From positions 496,001-560,000 of the forward strand of contig JASVEC010000027.1 in the NCBI GenBank assembly GCA_030770535.1: a DNA stretch of 64,000 nt. Reading direction: 5' to 3'. Under the pieces are notes generated by a model. The model worked only from the letters and a program-made list of their open reading frames with translations. It ran no database searches and was not told the origin of the DNA. How positions within the stretch are numbered: position 1 is the stretch's first letter; each line of letters opens with the position of its first letter. Below, piece by piece: positions 1 to 11,372 of the stretch. The stretch comes from Batkoa obscura. Its lineage: Eukaryota > Entomophthoromycota > Entomophthoromycetes > Entomophthorales > Batkoaceae. A program made the translations under genes and the position numbers.

Positions 1-677
1 ATTTATTTACAATATATTCGTATTAAAACCGGAAAATAATTCTACATTGGGTTCCAATTTTCCCATATTAAAATAACACATGTAAATGTTGTTTTTACTC
101 AAAGATTTAACCAAGGGTTTTTTAAAATTTAAGCAGAGTAAAAGGTGAACAAAACTGTCAAAGGAAAAAGATACAGCTATATAAAAAAATAATGAAAATT
201 TTAAGAAAGTTTACTATTTGTTTTCAACAATTTTTGAACTTTCTAAGAATAATAAACTCCATTAAACCCATTTTTCTGACTTATTGTACGTTACAATCTT
301 TAATATTCACATTAATGTCTAAAGGTAGTAATTAAAGATCGTTATTTAAAACTAGAACATTATATGGTTCTCCAATTGTGAATCAAACACTATTATAAAT
401 TTATTTTAAGGAATGACAGATGAACCCTGTTATTGTAGAGCCGAATTGAAATGCTAATAAAAAAGTCATTAATATGAGAATAACGCAACATAAAGAATGA
501 TTTCAATATGATGTATGTATACACTAAGTTCAATCATTATGTAATTTTGAATTCGAAAAAGTTAAATTGGTTATACTTTTGTCTATTTTTTATTTATGGA
601 AGTAACACTAACTCCATTCCTACTGTTTTCTAAATCTGTTAATATGGTTTTATTTATTGAATTGAATTCTTAAAGTT
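1..677. other. AT-rich non-coding stretch
   Basis: No supportable gene, RNA or repeat was seen here. The sequence is AT-rich with frequent stops in all frames. Confidence 0.6.
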
Positions 678-875
678 GTGCACCACAGCAAAGGAAATCT
701 GAAACCAGTCCAATTACGCTTTGTTTTCCAGGGTGAAGAGTTACTTATACATACTATATTTAGACAAATCTACTCTGAATGGAATCAGATTCATAAACCC
801 AATCATATTTTATATGCAAATGAAATGCGAAAATTGATTGGAATGCTCATCATTGACACAATGCACAAAGAATGA
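678..875 (+). other. Open frame of 65 codons, possible last exon or relic
   Basis: An open frame begins at a GTG, so a real start is not visible, and ends at a TGA. Its composition (QLRFVFQGEELLIHTIF...) looks less AT-biased and more protein-like than the flanking DNA. A possible acceptor (TTAAAG) lies just before it, so it could be a terminal exon. No exon upstream could be linked and no family is recognised. It ends about 90 nt before the aquaporin TATA box. It may equally be the remains of a lost gene. Confidence 0.2.
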
Positions 876-963
876 TTAAAAATAAATACAATTAGGGAAT
901 ACGTAAAAACAGCTGACTAAAAATCTCACTTTCAATCCCGAGGAAAAGAATTGTGTGAAAATG

Positions 964-973
964 TATATAAATA
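964..973 (+). promoter_or_regulatory. TATA box of the aquaporin gene
   Basis: TATATAAATA lies about 60 nt before the aquaporin ATG and is followed by an AT-rich leader. The spacing is similar to other promoters in this window. Confidence 0.55.
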
Positions 974-1031
974 CTTTAAAGTCACTCATTTATTATTAAA
1001 TCTTAACAAATTTTATCTTTTTTTTTAAATT

Positions 1032-1892
1032 ATGGCTGGAGCAGACAAAGAATTTAGTATGGATATTGATGTAGCTGGAGCAAATGATTTTAAAGCAGCT
1101 AAACGTACTGGCTATGCTGGTTTTAGATATCGTTATCGTGAATATTTAGCTGAATTTTTAGGTACAACTGTACTTTTATTATTTGGAAATGGTGTATGCG
1201 CACAGGTTACTTTTAACGATGCCGCTAAAGGATCAAGTTATTTAAGTATCAATTTTGGTTGGGCTTTTGCTGTTATGCTTGGTATTTTCGTTTCTGGACC
1301 TATTTCTGGTGCTCATATTAATCCAGCAGTTACTATTAGTAACGCTATTCATGGAAAATTCCCATGGAGAAAAGTACCGGGTTTTGTAGCTGCTCAAATC
1401 CTTGGTGCTATCCTTGGCGCCGCCCTTGTTTTTCTTATGTATTGGCCAGCTTTTAATAAGTTTGATGGCGGTGTACGTCAAACTTTAGGTGATCAAGCTA
1501 CTGCTGGTATTTTCGCTACTTACCCTTACGCAACCAGTCCAATTTGGAATTGTTTCCTTACTGAAATTGTTAATACTGCTGCTATGATGGTCTGTATATG
1601 TGGTATCAATGACCCACGTCATAAAATTCCATCATGGATGGGTGCTTTAGCAGTTGGACTTTTAATTGGTGCCATTGGTATTTCTATTGGTTTTATGACT
1701 GGTTATGCTATGAATCCTGCTCGTGACTTTGGTCCTCGTTTCTTTACTCTTATGGCAGGATGGGGAACTGAACCATTTACTGCTTATAATTATTATTTCT
1801 GGAATCCTATTGTTGCCCCAATAGTAGGAGCCACTCTTGGTATCTTCCTTTACGATGTATTCATCTCACCCGCTGAGCTTGATGATGAATAG
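1032..1892 (+). CDS. Aquaglyceroporin (MIP family channel)
   Basis: Single-exon 286-aa membrane channel of the major intrinsic protein family, expected to pass water and/or glycerol across the plasma membrane. Both pore motifs are intact: NPAV at about residues 97-100 within SGAHINPAVT, and NPARD at about 228-232 within GYAMNPARDFGPR. The Asp after the second NPA is the glycerol-channel hallmark of the GlpF branch, so glycerol transport is likely (family knowledge). Six hydrophobic segments plus two half-helices can be placed, and the length is typical. An N-terminal tail of about 38 residues precedes the first helix. The start is the first ATG after the TATA box. Codon use is GC-richer at third positions than the surrounding DNA, as in highly expressed genes. 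Confidence 0.95.
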   Translation: MAGADKEFSMDIDVAGANDFKAAKRTGYAGFRYRYREYLAEFLGTTVLLLFGNGVCAQVTFNDAAKGSSYLSINFGWAFAVMLGIFVSGPISGAHINPAVTISNAIHGKFPWRKVPGFVAAQILGAILGAALVFLMYWPAFNKFDGGVRQTLGDQATAGIFATYPYATSPIWNCFLTEIVNTAAMMVCICGINDPRHKIPSWMGALAVGLLIGAIGISIGFMTGYAMNPARDFGPRFFTLMAGWGTEPFTAYNYYFWNPIVAPIVGATLGIFLYDVFISPAELDDE

Positions 1893-3395
1893 ATTTTCTT
1901 CTAAACTGAGTTTAGTTTGGAGCAAAAGTTCCACAAAATAATTTTAATTAATTCTCACGAGTATTTAAATAAACCTTTTATTATTCCAGACTTCTAATAT
2001 TGAGTTAAATAGATTATTATATAAATTAACTTATTTTTAATTTTATTATAGATATATTTTATTAGACATTTTACACAATGTTTATTGAAAAGAAAAAAAT
2101 TAATTAAGTTTGGCTTAATTAAAAGATGTTTACAGGATAAGGATTGTCCTATGAAGTCAAATATAGGCGCCAACTCAGTAAATAGAAACACCTGTATGCT
2201 TTGGAAGAGGATTTATTAAACCGGCTAATAGTAAATTATACTAAAAATCTAGAACATAATACATGTGTATATTAATAAATGTTTAAATGGCTTTAACAAA
2301 AATACCAAAAGATTATTTTGTAAAATTCATTTTTAATACAAACCTTAGTTGTAATAAATATGATACATTTGTTCGTTACTGATGGAGCATCTGATCTTTC
2401 ACGATTTCAACATAAGACTTCTAATAATCTGGATAATCTTCAACATAACGTTGAGCCGACAAAGCTTATGCTATTTAATTTCAATATAATATATAAGAGC
2501 ATGATTTGTGATTCAATTCAGTAATTGACTTATTTTCTTAATGCGTTTATTTTTAGAGTTAATTAAATTTTAAAGTTCTAGCTTATTTGTATTTTTCTAT
2601 GAAACAATGAGAATATTATTTTCCAGAGTCCATTCTTTTTAAAAACGAAAGAACGAGGTCCCAAGTAGTTTATTTCAATAGAAAAGAAAAGAAAAGATGA
2701 CAAAACCTCAACTAAAAGTTAAAGAATTAATTTTACGTTTTCCTGATTTAGAGTTGTGTAGGTAAAAGAAAGCTATTTGGTGTGAAGATTCATTAAATAA
2801 TCTTTAAAAGTGAATTCACGTTTTAAACTAAAATTTATTTTTAATATTTGTCAATTTTAACCCGATAATGTCTGAACTCAATTATATTAAATGATTCAAA
2901 GATAAATATATAATATAAAAAGCAGACTAAAAGAAAAGATTAAAGTATAAAGTTTATTATGTCACAGAAAAGATAAGTATCTAGGCTTTTATTAGAGACA
3001 TGGTATTATAGTTAGAGATGTAAATCATTTTTATAAAAATTAATTGAGTAAAAAGCAAAATCTTTGAAAGAAAATGATTTAATTTCATGAAAAATATTAT
3101 GGGGTATTTAAACTCTTTTTTAATGCTATAATAATAAACAACATATGAATCTGAATCTATAAATTATTTCTTTAAAACATTTCCAATATTTACTTATAGC
3201 TTTAAGGCTATTTTATCATTTTAGTAGCTTATTTAATTACTCTTAATATTAGAAAACGGCTGATTTTAAAAACAAAAACTCATTTTATGGTCACAATTGA
3301 AACTAAATACATATAGCATTTAACACTAATGTAATTTATTAATACTAGTAATTATTACATAAGATTAATGTATTTAATTTATTACTAAGAAACAT

Positions 3396-3542
3396 AATAT
3401 TATTGATTCAATTTAAAGACAACATGGGCATTTTCAATTTTGTATTTTCTAATGTTAATCATGTCAATTTTTTCAATTTTTGAATTTGATGAAAATAGAA
3501 ATGAAAATGCTCATATTATGTTTAAATCGAATCAGCAATATC
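3396..3542. repeat. Imperfect foldback element (~147 bp)
   Basis: The left end (TATTGATTCAATTTAAA) is approximately the reverse complement of the right end (TTTAAATCGAATCAGCAATA). GGGCATTTTC and GAAAATGCTC continue the pairing inward. This is a hairpin-forming arrangement typical of a decayed non-autonomous DNA transposon. No coding capacity. Confidence 0.45.
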
Positions 3543-3688
3543 TATTTATATTTTAATAGTATTTTCATAATATATGAACTTTAACAAAAAATAAATTAGT
3601 AAATAGTGATTAATTTAGCTGTTGTAGCTATATATTAAAACCCGCTTGGTATCTAATTAACTAACTTTATTTTTAATATTCAGAACAT

Positions 3689-3790
3689 ATGAGGATGTTT
3701 TTTTGGTTTCATTACTTTTTCCATTTTTTAAGCGCTATTTGAGCGGAAAGATTGTTAGTAAAATTGTTAAACACAAAAAAACATTCTCAT
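3689..3790 (-). mobile_element. ~100-bp MITE, family A
   Basis: Ends with GAGGATG at the left and CATTCTCAT at the right. Its core is AAGCGCTATTTGAGCGGAAAG. The consensus of the family, read in the direction used for '+', is ATGGGGATGTATTTTT... with core CTCAAATAGCGCTTAAAA and right end ...CATCCCCAT. This copy is in reverse orientation. Confidence 0.75.
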
Positions 3791-4650
3791 TTATACTATT
3801 TATAAATTATAACAAGCAAATCAATAAGCGATTAAAATATAAAAGTTGGATACCTACTTAATGTGGTAAATTATAGTATATTTTAAAATTATCTTAAAAA
3901 ATCAAAAAGGCAAAATTATTTATACTTTTGTACTTTAAATAATATAAGGAGACTTATATTTAGCATAAGGAATATTGGATACAAGTCCTCAAGACACAGC
4001 TTGTTTCAGTGATCCTATGGATTAAGGGCGGAGTAGTTTTGTGTTATTTAACCTTGTAATAGTCGAGCAATTATATTAGGCATTATTCAATTTACATAGT
4101 CTTACTATTTATTTCCACTGAGCCATTAATTAAAAGGTAAGGTATTTAGATTAATGAGGCTATTGCTTATTCTTTTAATGACTCTCACCTGTATTAGTCT
4201 TATATTTAAAAGACTGAATGACTAATGTTCCCTTAGCTCTAGCTGGTCAAGTCCTAATTAACAGTGAATTCACTAAAATATAGTTTTTTACAATTTACAA
4301 TATCAACATACTAAAAAGATAGGCAAAAATTCGAAAATTTGCAAAGACTAGTTGATGTAATAGTAGTGCATTCAACTTCAGATTGTCTTTAATTTAATAA
4401 TGATTTGTATTATTGTTAGTATACAAAAGAAACGAACTATATTACAAGTAAGAAGCTACAATATTTACTTTTACTAAATCTAATAAAAGTTATTATAATA
4501 TTAAAAAAAAAATTTAAACTAGTTAAAACTAGTAGTTAGTGGGCTATTGTAGTATGAGTATCACTGAAAGCAGCTCATAACACTCAATAACTCTTTTAGC
4601 TATAGCTATAATAAAACTAATAATTAAATAATAATATTCAAAAAGATCGT

Positions 4651-4748
4651 ATGGGGATATTCTTTTTGTTTAAGAATTTTACTAGCAGTTTTTCTGCTCA
4701 ATAGCGCTTAAAAAATGGAAGTGATGAAACTAAAAAATGTATTCTCAT
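4651..4748 (+). mobile_element. ~100-bp MITE, family A
   Basis: Starts ATGGGGATAT and ends ATTCTCAT, with the core CTCAATAGCGCTTAAAAAA. It is mildly diverged and lies 40 bp before another copy in the opposite orientation. Confidence 0.75.
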
Positions 4749-4788
4749 ATATTTAACCCATAGAATTCTTTCTTTGATTTAAACAAAC

Positions 4789-4883
4789 GGGGGTGTTCTT
4801 TTTGGGTTCATCACTTTTTCATCTTTTAAGCGCTATTTGAGCGAAAAAATCAGTAAAATTTTTAAACACAAAAATACATCCCC
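4789..4883 (-). mobile_element. ~100-bp MITE, family A
   Basis: Reverse-orientation copy: GGGGGTGTTC at the left, core AAGCGCTATTTGAGCG, and ATACATCCCCA at the right. Confidence 0.75.
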
Positions 4884-5022
4884 AAATATCACTTGTGTTA
4901 TTTATGTAAAAATTACACACCGTTACTAGTCAACGTGAAAAAATTTCTCACTATAATCAAAACCTTTAAATACAATTAACAAAGTAAAATTATAAGAAAA
5001 AATGATTTCCAAAAAGGGAATT

Positions 5023-5094
5023 GGCTAGCTGGCGCAATGGTAGCGCGTTGGACTCCAGATCTAGAGGTTAGAGGTTCGACTCCTCTGCTGGTCA
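5023..5094 (+). tRNA. tRNA-Trp (anticodon CCA), intronless
   Basis: A full 72-nt cloverleaf folds. The acceptor GGCTAGC pairs with GCTGGTC, with two G-U pairs. The D stem is GCGC/GCGC. The anticodon stem TTGGA/TCTAG encloses loop CTCCAGA with anticodon CCA. The T stem AGAGG/CCTCT encloses TTCGACT, and the discriminator is A. The internal B box GGTTCGACTCC matches the Pol III consensus. A run of five T at 5097-5101 serves as terminator. No CCA tail is encoded, as expected in a eukaryotic nucleus. Confidence 0.95.
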
Positions 5095-5096
5095 AA

Positions 5097-5101
5097 TTTT
5101 T
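5097..5101 (+). terminator. Pol III oligo-T terminator of tRNA-Trp
   Basis: TTTTT starts two bases after the tRNA discriminator base. Confidence 0.8.
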
Positions 5102-6202
5102 ATACTTTTGAATATTATTCTTTTTTAATATTAAATTTAAATATTTTTCTTGTTTAACTCAGATTTGAAACATACCAAATTTAAATGACTAAGGAAATTA
5201 GAAATTGAGATTTGGTTTCCACCACTTGTAAGGATCAAAATGGAAAAAAAGCAGCCTGTATTTAATCATTTTTCAAGTATTGTCTAGTAATTGATTGTTA
5301 TATGTCGTGGGTATGCCATTTTGAACTATAAAAATATAACAAAAATTGATTTCAGATATAAAGATTGGAGCTTCAACTCCTCATCTAGTTACTATTTTTA
5401 CAATTTTATCTTGCTATAAAGACTATAGCCTTTATCATAAAATAACAGTGTGGTGTCTTTCACTGTAGTAGTAGTAAATAAATATCCTGATAAAATATCC
5501 ATTTTTGGATAAAACGAATTTCACTCAGCCAAACAATTGATTTAATTATAAGTGCAGCTACAACTAGTGTTTAAAGGACAATATTTCGAATGATTTTAAC
5601 TAAAACTCATACTGATATTGTTAGAAAATTAGTTTTAGTTTTAGATTCAAAGTTAGTGTTATTCTTTGATGTTACAATTTTATCTTCTATTTGTAACATA
5701 TTTTTAATGGTATAAAGATAAATTCATCACCAAAGGTGAACTTATCTGGACACTCATTTACCCCCTTTTTTATTCTGTTATTTGTCTGTTTTTTATACAA
5801 AATAAAACCTCCATTATTAGTTAAATACTAAAGCAAAAGAAGACATTTATACTTGATAATTATAACAAATATTTAATGTTTTGGTAATATTTGAACTACT
5901 ATTTTATACGATGACCTAAGGATTTTAGCTATGTAATACAAAATAATATTTAAAGTTAGTAAAGTGATAAAATTGGAGCTTATTTATTTTTCAAGTAATT
6001 AAAATATGTTTAATTTTACAACAATAATTATTATAACCCATTTTAACAATAAAATTTAACACCAAACTTACATACTCAAAACAACGTCATGATAACTATT
6101 AGTAATACATTCATTCAATCACTTTAATTAAGTACATTTCATCACTTAATTTTGTTTTTTTTTCTTTGACAGTAAATTATCAATAATTTATCATATTCTA
6201 CT
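5102..6202. other. Intergenic, nothing clear
   Basis: About 1.1 kb of AT-rich DNA between the tRNA and the 3' end of the myotubularin gene. A B-box-like string near 5365-5380 (GGAGCTTCAACTCC) could be a decayed tRNA 3' half, but no fold was found. Confidence 0.5.
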
Positions 6203-8031
6203 TTAATTCTCCATGAAACTGGTGATTTTGACTGAAAAAGATTCATCGCTATTTGATTTCGAGCTAATGGGTAACAAAGGCAACGAAGGTGGAGGAGAAT
6301 GGTAATTCAATTCTTCATCCCTACGGCAAAATAGAGCTGACCAATATTTAAGGTACCTGGTATCAGCAATGATACTTTTACTATTATCAATATCAGTTGA
6401 ATAGATTGGATTAATGTATTGGTCTCTATCCGACATGATTTTCGACCAAATCGAATACGTGCTATTAAATAAATTAGGTTGCTGTTTTAAGTCCTGTTCT
6501 CTGTCAAATAAAAAGTTAGCAAATTGACAAGAATAAGTATGTTGATATAAATGTATCAAAAACTTTTCATTAAATTCAAACATGGTTGGATTTTGTATCC
6601 AAAGTTGATATGTACAGTCTAAAAATTGATGAAAAATTGGACTCGTTTCTTTATCCTGTTCTGGTTTAGCTGAAGCATATTGATAAAACTTATTTTGCAT
6701 GTTAGAAAGCAAACTTGGGCTACTAGTATGATTCAATTGAATCGAAGAATTATCTACAAATGCTTTGCTTTTTGTCAAATGCCCACATCGACTACGAAAT
6801 TTGTATCCAAAACTTATCCAATCCTTTTCAATTAATATACAAAACCCTTTTATAGTACGATAAAAAGGATCGAGGCATAACGCAGAAAGTGAAGTGATTT
6901 GGGCCGTACGATCCCAGCCATCGGAACAATGTACAACAACGTGAGAATCTAATTCATCAACATGCTTTATTACTTGGTTAGTAGCGTCCATTATTGTTCG
7001 AATATGCTTAAGCCAATTGCTTTTAGTTAATTGTATTCTACTAATAACTCCTTTCCCATCTGCAATGCAAATAGCTTCATTTAATTTATTAAGTGATTCC
7101 CTTACCACATGTATATTTTCTATACCCATAAACTCTCTTTTACAGTTAGGATAAAAGTCCATATTCTCCGAACCTGCACCAATAGCTTGATTAGCCATAG
7201 CATTAACCCCAGGTCTTGCATCAACAATAAGGTTGTCTTTTGAAGGCTTGGTTTCAAAAATGGCTTGAATTAATCTTTCGTCTTGATACGAGCGATTTTT
7301 TTGAATACCAAGTAGTGGTTGGCTACATCTTGTAATAGAAGATCCATTTGGATGTAAATAAGTCAATACTGGAAGTCGACATTTACTTCGATATTTACAA
7401 GCATATTTTAAAACCGCATCACTTACTGATGTTGGCACTACTAAGGTACTAGGATAAGTAGGACTAAAATTATAACTAGAATTAATCGTTGTGAATCTCC
7501 AACTATTGCTGTTTGTTTCTATTCCCATACGTTGGAACTCTTCCATAGGTTCGTAGATCTTCCAGCCCTGTTCACGTTTGAAGGTAAATGGGGTACGAGG
7601 CTCAAAATAAAACGCATAAACACTAGTAATAGCATCTGGAATTATAAAGATATAAAGTCAATTTTTTTAGAAAAATAGATTAGAGTTTACCTATGCAAGT
7701 TAACTTCTTAATGGAATCAAAAGCGTCTAATACAAGGCTTTGAGATTTAAAAGAAAGTACAAAAAAAAGAAAGTGATGGCACTTAATTTCTAAAGGATAT
7801 TTACCATCATCAGTTAAAGGTAGACATTGTACGGATGAAATCAAAGAATAAGTAACCCATTTTTCTTCGTTTGGATGGGAGAAAATGAGATGGTGCGGGG
7901 TTAAATGTAAAGTTCCAATTAGGGTCTCTGAGTGCATTAAAAGACTTACATCATTTACCTTAATGTATTTAATTGGAAGCTGTGATTTTCAAATGACTTA
8001 TAGTTACCTTGGTTACTTTTATATGTTCCAT
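6203..8031 (-). CDS. Myotubularin-type phosphoinositide 3-phosphatase (MTMR6/7/8-like)
   Basis: Three exons: 8031-8008, 7958-7691 and 7635-6203, with introns of 49 and 55 nt, giving 574 aa. Myotubularins remove the 3-phosphate of PI3P and PI(3,5)P2 on endosomal membranes. The N-terminus MEHIKVTKVNDVSLL matches the MTMR6/7 start (MEHIR...KVENVRL) and leads into a PH-GRAM domain (about residues 1-100; IGTLHLTPHHLIF). The segment GWKIYEPMEEFQRMG opens the phosphatase domain. The catalytic P-loop HCSDGWDRT has Cys at about residue 334, and RTIKGFCILIEKDWISFG follows, so the enzyme should be active. The first intron could alternatively end at 7980 (28 nt), but the 49-nt choice aligns better with the family and with intron sizes here. 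No FYVE or coiled-coil domain follows; the protein ends about 75 residues past the phosphatase core. It is transcribed away from the secreted-protein array. Confidence 0.93.
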
Positions 8032-8812
8032 TATAAAATTAAATTTGCATATATTTGAATAAATAGTTGGCTTATTAATAACAACTTATTTTTATTTATT
8101 TTCCTTTGTCATTAACTAATTTTCAAGTGACAGCTATTGTTTTTATTGGTTTGTTATTGGATTTTGTTCTTTCATTGGATACTTTAAATTTAAGTTAAAG
8201 GGAAAATATAAGAATTTGATGGTTAACAATAAATCAGGTATATTTTAGTATATAAAATATAATATAAACTATAAGACGAAGATAGATTAAAGATGAAACT
8301 ATAGTGAATCAACAAAAGTTAACTATAAAATATTTCAACAACAAAATGTCCTCAAAAAAGGGGTGAATATGTTCTTATTTAACAGCTTTTATTCTATTTA
8401 TTTTGCTTATTAAAATAAAACATTTATTGAAAGTTATATACATATTAATATCAAATAAACTTAGTTGCATTATTTATATATTTGACTAATAAATGAATTA
8501 TTGATACTAGACTAATAAATTAAAAATAAATTAAAAAGTAAAATATACGCATAGTGCTTTGGAGTGGATGGTGAAGAAAAGGGACTGTGTTTTATTTAAA
8601 TTGTTAACGAATTTAATATTTTCCAATATTATTAATAGCCCGACAAAATCTTCAATCACACTAGTTCATTATCCACTAAAAAATGCTTTGTATAAAAGTA
8701 GATATCAAAATTAATAATAAAACGTTAATAAGTTAAGCCGGCTATTCTCTTACTTTCATAGCTAATTTATTGAGTTATATTTTAAAATAATAATAATAAT
8801 AGTAACAAATAG
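8032..8812. other. Divergent spacer between myotubularin and array copy 1
   Basis: AT-rich region between two divergent genes. The only element seen is the TATA box of copy 1 at its right end. Confidence 0.5.
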
Positions 8813-8819
8813 TATAAAA
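8813..8819 (+). promoter_or_regulatory. TATA box, secreted-array copy 1
   Basis: TATAAAA lies 85 nt before the ATG. All nine array copies have this box 80-95 nt upstream, followed by a leader containing a ATCAAACAATCAATAT-like string, so the core promoter was duplicated with the gene. Confidence 0.7.
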
Positions 8820-8897
8820 GACTTGGGTTTTCTAGTAAATAAAACCATCAAACAATCAATATACACATAGTAATTTCAAATTAATAATAGTAGAATA

Positions 8898-9173
8898 ATG
8901 TTTAAATTCTTTTTACTCTTACTCTTATCCTTATACTTTGTTACTGGTTCCAAAGTAATTAAAGCAGGTACTAAAGTAGTTGCAGAAGTAGCTAAAGACG
9001 TAGCTCATCGTTATGTTGTTGGTAAAATGGAAGATCAGACACCAAAGCCAAAGACGGATGTACCAAAATTTCAAATGCCAAAACCTACAAAGCTAGGTGT
9101 TGAATATTTTAATGAGCACCAAAAAAAGAGATTTGGGAGAAGTTGGATTAAAAAAATCGTTAAAAGCCTTTAA
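8898..9173 (+). CDS. Small secreted Lys-rich protein, array copy 1
   Basis: A 91-aa single-exon protein of unknown function and the first of nine tandem paralogues. Residues 1-18 (MFKFFLLLLLSLYFVTGS) are a strongly hydrophobic signal peptide. The mature part is cationic. A likely amphipathic helix (about residues 22-47, ending in AHRYVVGKME) precedes a Pro/Lys linker with the family motif PKPKTDVPK. A C-terminal tail GRSWIKKIVKSL follows. There are no cysteines, so it is not a disulphide-knotted peptide. An AATAA signal follows the stop within about 5 nt. No known domain is recognised. Secretion is well supported; whether it is an effector, antimicrobial peptide or wall-associated protein is not shown by the sequence. 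Confidence 0.85.
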   Translation: MFKFFLLLLLSLYFVTGSKVIKAGTKVVAEVAKDVAHRYVVGKMEDQTPKPKTDVPKFQMPKPTKLGVEYFNEHQKKRFGRSWIKKIVKSL

Positions 9174-9512
9174 CTGAATAATAAATTGTTATTTTTATAA
9201 GATCCTTTATAAACTATGTTACTATTATTCGATGTTTTATTTTATGAAGTGCTTAAAAAGTGATTTATATTTTATTATAAGTAGTTTTTGGATTGATAAA
9301 ACTAAGCAACTATAATTTAATAGCCAGGGTAATTACTGTGTAGTCAATTTACTGATGAACTGATCACTATCTATAATAATAGCAACTACATGTGCATTTT
9401 ATTATAACAATGGGACAAGTTTGAAATAGATTTCCTTCTACCATGATTAAACTTAAGTGTTTTATTCTACTTTTATTTAATAGACTAATTATTCCTAATA
9501 ACTATAAATTTT

Positions 9513-9590
9513 GATTGGAATTGGTTTAGCTTATTAAGTACATTCAGATCTCTCATGCCTAGCCCTATAGATATAATAGCTTAGTTTGTA
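9513..9590 (+). repeat. Conserved 3'-flank block of array unit 1
   Basis: About 340-415 nt past the stop lies a block approximating TTGAAATTGGTTTGGATTATTAA followed by AGATCTCTCAT and TATAATAGTTTGACTTGTAAG. It recurs at the same offset after most copies. It is not coding. It shows that the duplication unit is much longer than the gene. Confidence 0.6.
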
Positions 9591-10622
9591 AGTAACATTG
9601 ATTTATTTTTTACAGTGAAGATTGTCTTTATTTATAATTAGTAGTTAATATTACAAGTATCAATCTTAAAATTTCACAAAAAGTAGGTCTAAACAATCAT
9701 TTAGTTTAAGTTCAATTTAATTAATAAGTTACTATAACTAGTAGTTTTATCTTTTCTTGGAATTAATTTATTGAATACTTATCTATGACAATTATTCATT
9801 GTATATTTTAATAAACAGCAGCTTATAAAAATGAATTAAAGTAATGGAACCATGGGCTACAAGTATAAACATAATCTTAATATTTTAGATATTCAATTCC
9901 AAAATATTAAGATGGTGTTATAAAATACGATAAATTTGATTATGGAATTAATCCAGAAATTAATATATTATTCAAAAATAGGATAGATGCGTTATTGTTT
10001 AACAGCTCTTATTTTAATTTATTTTTTATTCATTAAAATACCAGAAATATTCAATAGGATTTTTATTTTAAACTTACCTATTATTACATTTAATATTGAA
10101 TGAATCCTAGCTATATCATCATTATCTTTAACTTATAAATAAATTATTGTAATTATATTAATATATTAAAATATAAATTAGAAACAGGTAAATAAATTTT
10201 TGAATCATGCTAATTTGCCATCCTGTTACGGTTGCTACAATTGTAAAAGCACTTTGTATAAAACTATAGAGCAAAATTAATAACATAATTTAGATAAATA
10301 AAGTTAATTATCCTTATTATTTCATAGCTTATCTATTAAATTTGTATTTAAAATAAAAATGGCTTAAATATAACATATTTCAGTAAACATACTGGCATCA
10401 TGTATTAAATAACAATAATTGAATATAAAATTTAAAAAATTTACTAAAAAATTACCTTAAAAAGTAAATAAAAAATAAAAAAATACATCAATATTTTAGA
10501 AATGAACTCATGCTATTAAAATAAATATATTGATATTTGAAAATATGAATTCATGCTAATAAAAACACTAATATCAATACTTTAACAAAAAATCCCGTAC
10601 TAATAAAAATAAAAATGAATAA
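9591..10622. other. Array spacer 1
   Basis: Diverged duplicate of the spacers after other array genes. It contains the unit-end signature CATGGGCTACAAGTATAAAC near 9850, similar to TATGGGCTGGAAT strings at the same relative place in other units. No gene seen. Confidence 0.5.
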
Positions 10623-10629
10623 TATAAAA
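10623..10629 (+). promoter_or_regulatory. TATA box, array copy 2
   Basis: TATAAAA, 85 nt before the start codon, with a TTAAACAATTAATATAA leader string. Confidence 0.7.
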
Positions 10630-10707
10630 GGGATACAATTTCAAGCAGACAAAAGCATTAAACAATTAATATAAACGCAATAGTCTTTAAGTAAAAACAG
10701 TTGAATC

Positions 10708-10983
10708 ATGTTCAAATTCTTCTTATTCTTCCTCTTATCTTTATACTTTGTTACTGGTTCCGGGATACTCAGAGCAGGTGTTAAATTAGGCACAGAGGTA
10801 GCTAAAGATTTAGCTCATCGTTACGTTGTTGATAAAGTGAAAGATCAAGTACCAAAGCCAAAGACAAATGTACCAAAACTTCCAGTATATAAACCAACAA
10901 AGCTAGGTGTTGAGCTATTTAATAAGTATCATAATAAGAAATTCGGAAAGAGATGGGTTAAAAAGATTATTAATAGCATTTAA
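10708..10983 (+). CDS. Small secreted Lys-rich protein, array copy 2
   Basis: 91 aa, the same length as copy 1 and colinear with it along its whole length. The signal peptide is MFKFFLFFLLSLYFVTGS. The helix segment GVKLGTEVAKDLAHRYVV is shared almost unchanged with copy 6. The linker is PKPKTNVPKLPVYKPTK and the tail is GKRWVKKIINSI. The strings LGVE-F-N and K-FG-RW are shared with copy 1, which suggests constraint on the distal half. The stop overlaps the 3' signal AATAAAAATTTGATATTTTT, the best preserved version in the array. Function unknown. Confidence 0.87.
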   Translation: MFKFFLFFLLSLYFVTGSGILRAGVKLGTEVAKDLAHRYVVDKVKDQVPKPKTNVPKLPVYKPTKLGVELFNKYHNKKFGKRWVKKIINSI

Positions 10984-11303
10984 CTTAATAAAAATTTGAT
11001 ATTTTTATTAGATTTAACTATATTTTATATTATTGGTATTGAATTCTAATTTTATTAGATATCTATAAGTTTGACTTTTATTAAATATAATTTTAAAGTT
11101 TTAGGATCAAACTCCCCTAAGCCCAATAACCTAGAGTAACTATTATGTGATGAACTCATTGATGAATTAATCATTAATCCCTTTTTATTATCACAGTGGA
11201 GTTTGGTTTCCAGTAGATCACTTAATGCACAATCAGAAATGAATGGTTTATCATCCATTTATTATCTAATTAACATCAGTCATTCTGACTAACTGTAGCT
11301 TTC

Positions 11304-11372
11304 AATTGAAATTAATTTGGATTATTAAATACTTTCGGGTATCTCATAACCGATTCTAGGATAATACAATAG
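11304..11372 (+). repeat. Conserved 3'-flank block of array unit 2
   Basis: Carries AATTTGGATTATTAAATACTTT, GGTATCTCAT and ACAATAGTTTGAC at the offset seen after copy 1. Confidence 0.6.

Larger units (their letters stand above)
1893..5022. other. Long AT-rich intergenic region with MITEs
   Basis: About 3.1 kb without a gene. It holds three copies of the ~100-bp MITE (3689-3790, 4651-4748, 4789-4883) and one imperfect foldback (3396-3542). Nothing else recognisable was seen. Confidence 0.6.

Noticed and set aside
1242-1481. 79-codon antisense open frame within the aquaporin gene
   Set aside because: Shadow of a well-supported coding region on the other strand; no family features.
1994-2191. 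Minus-strand 65-codon frame downstream of aquaporin
   Set aside because: AT-driven composition (Ile/Lys/Asn/Tyr runs), no start context and no similarity pattern.
5361-5390. Possible second tRNA (GGAGCTTCAACTCC resembles a B box)
   Set aside because: No acceptor, D or anticodon stems could be folded; at most a decayed 3' fragment.
7980-8007. 28-nt intron in the myotubularin gene
   Set aside because: A 49-nt intron with an AAG acceptor restores a better N-terminal alignment (MEHIKVTKVNDVSLL) and fits the intron sizes in this window.
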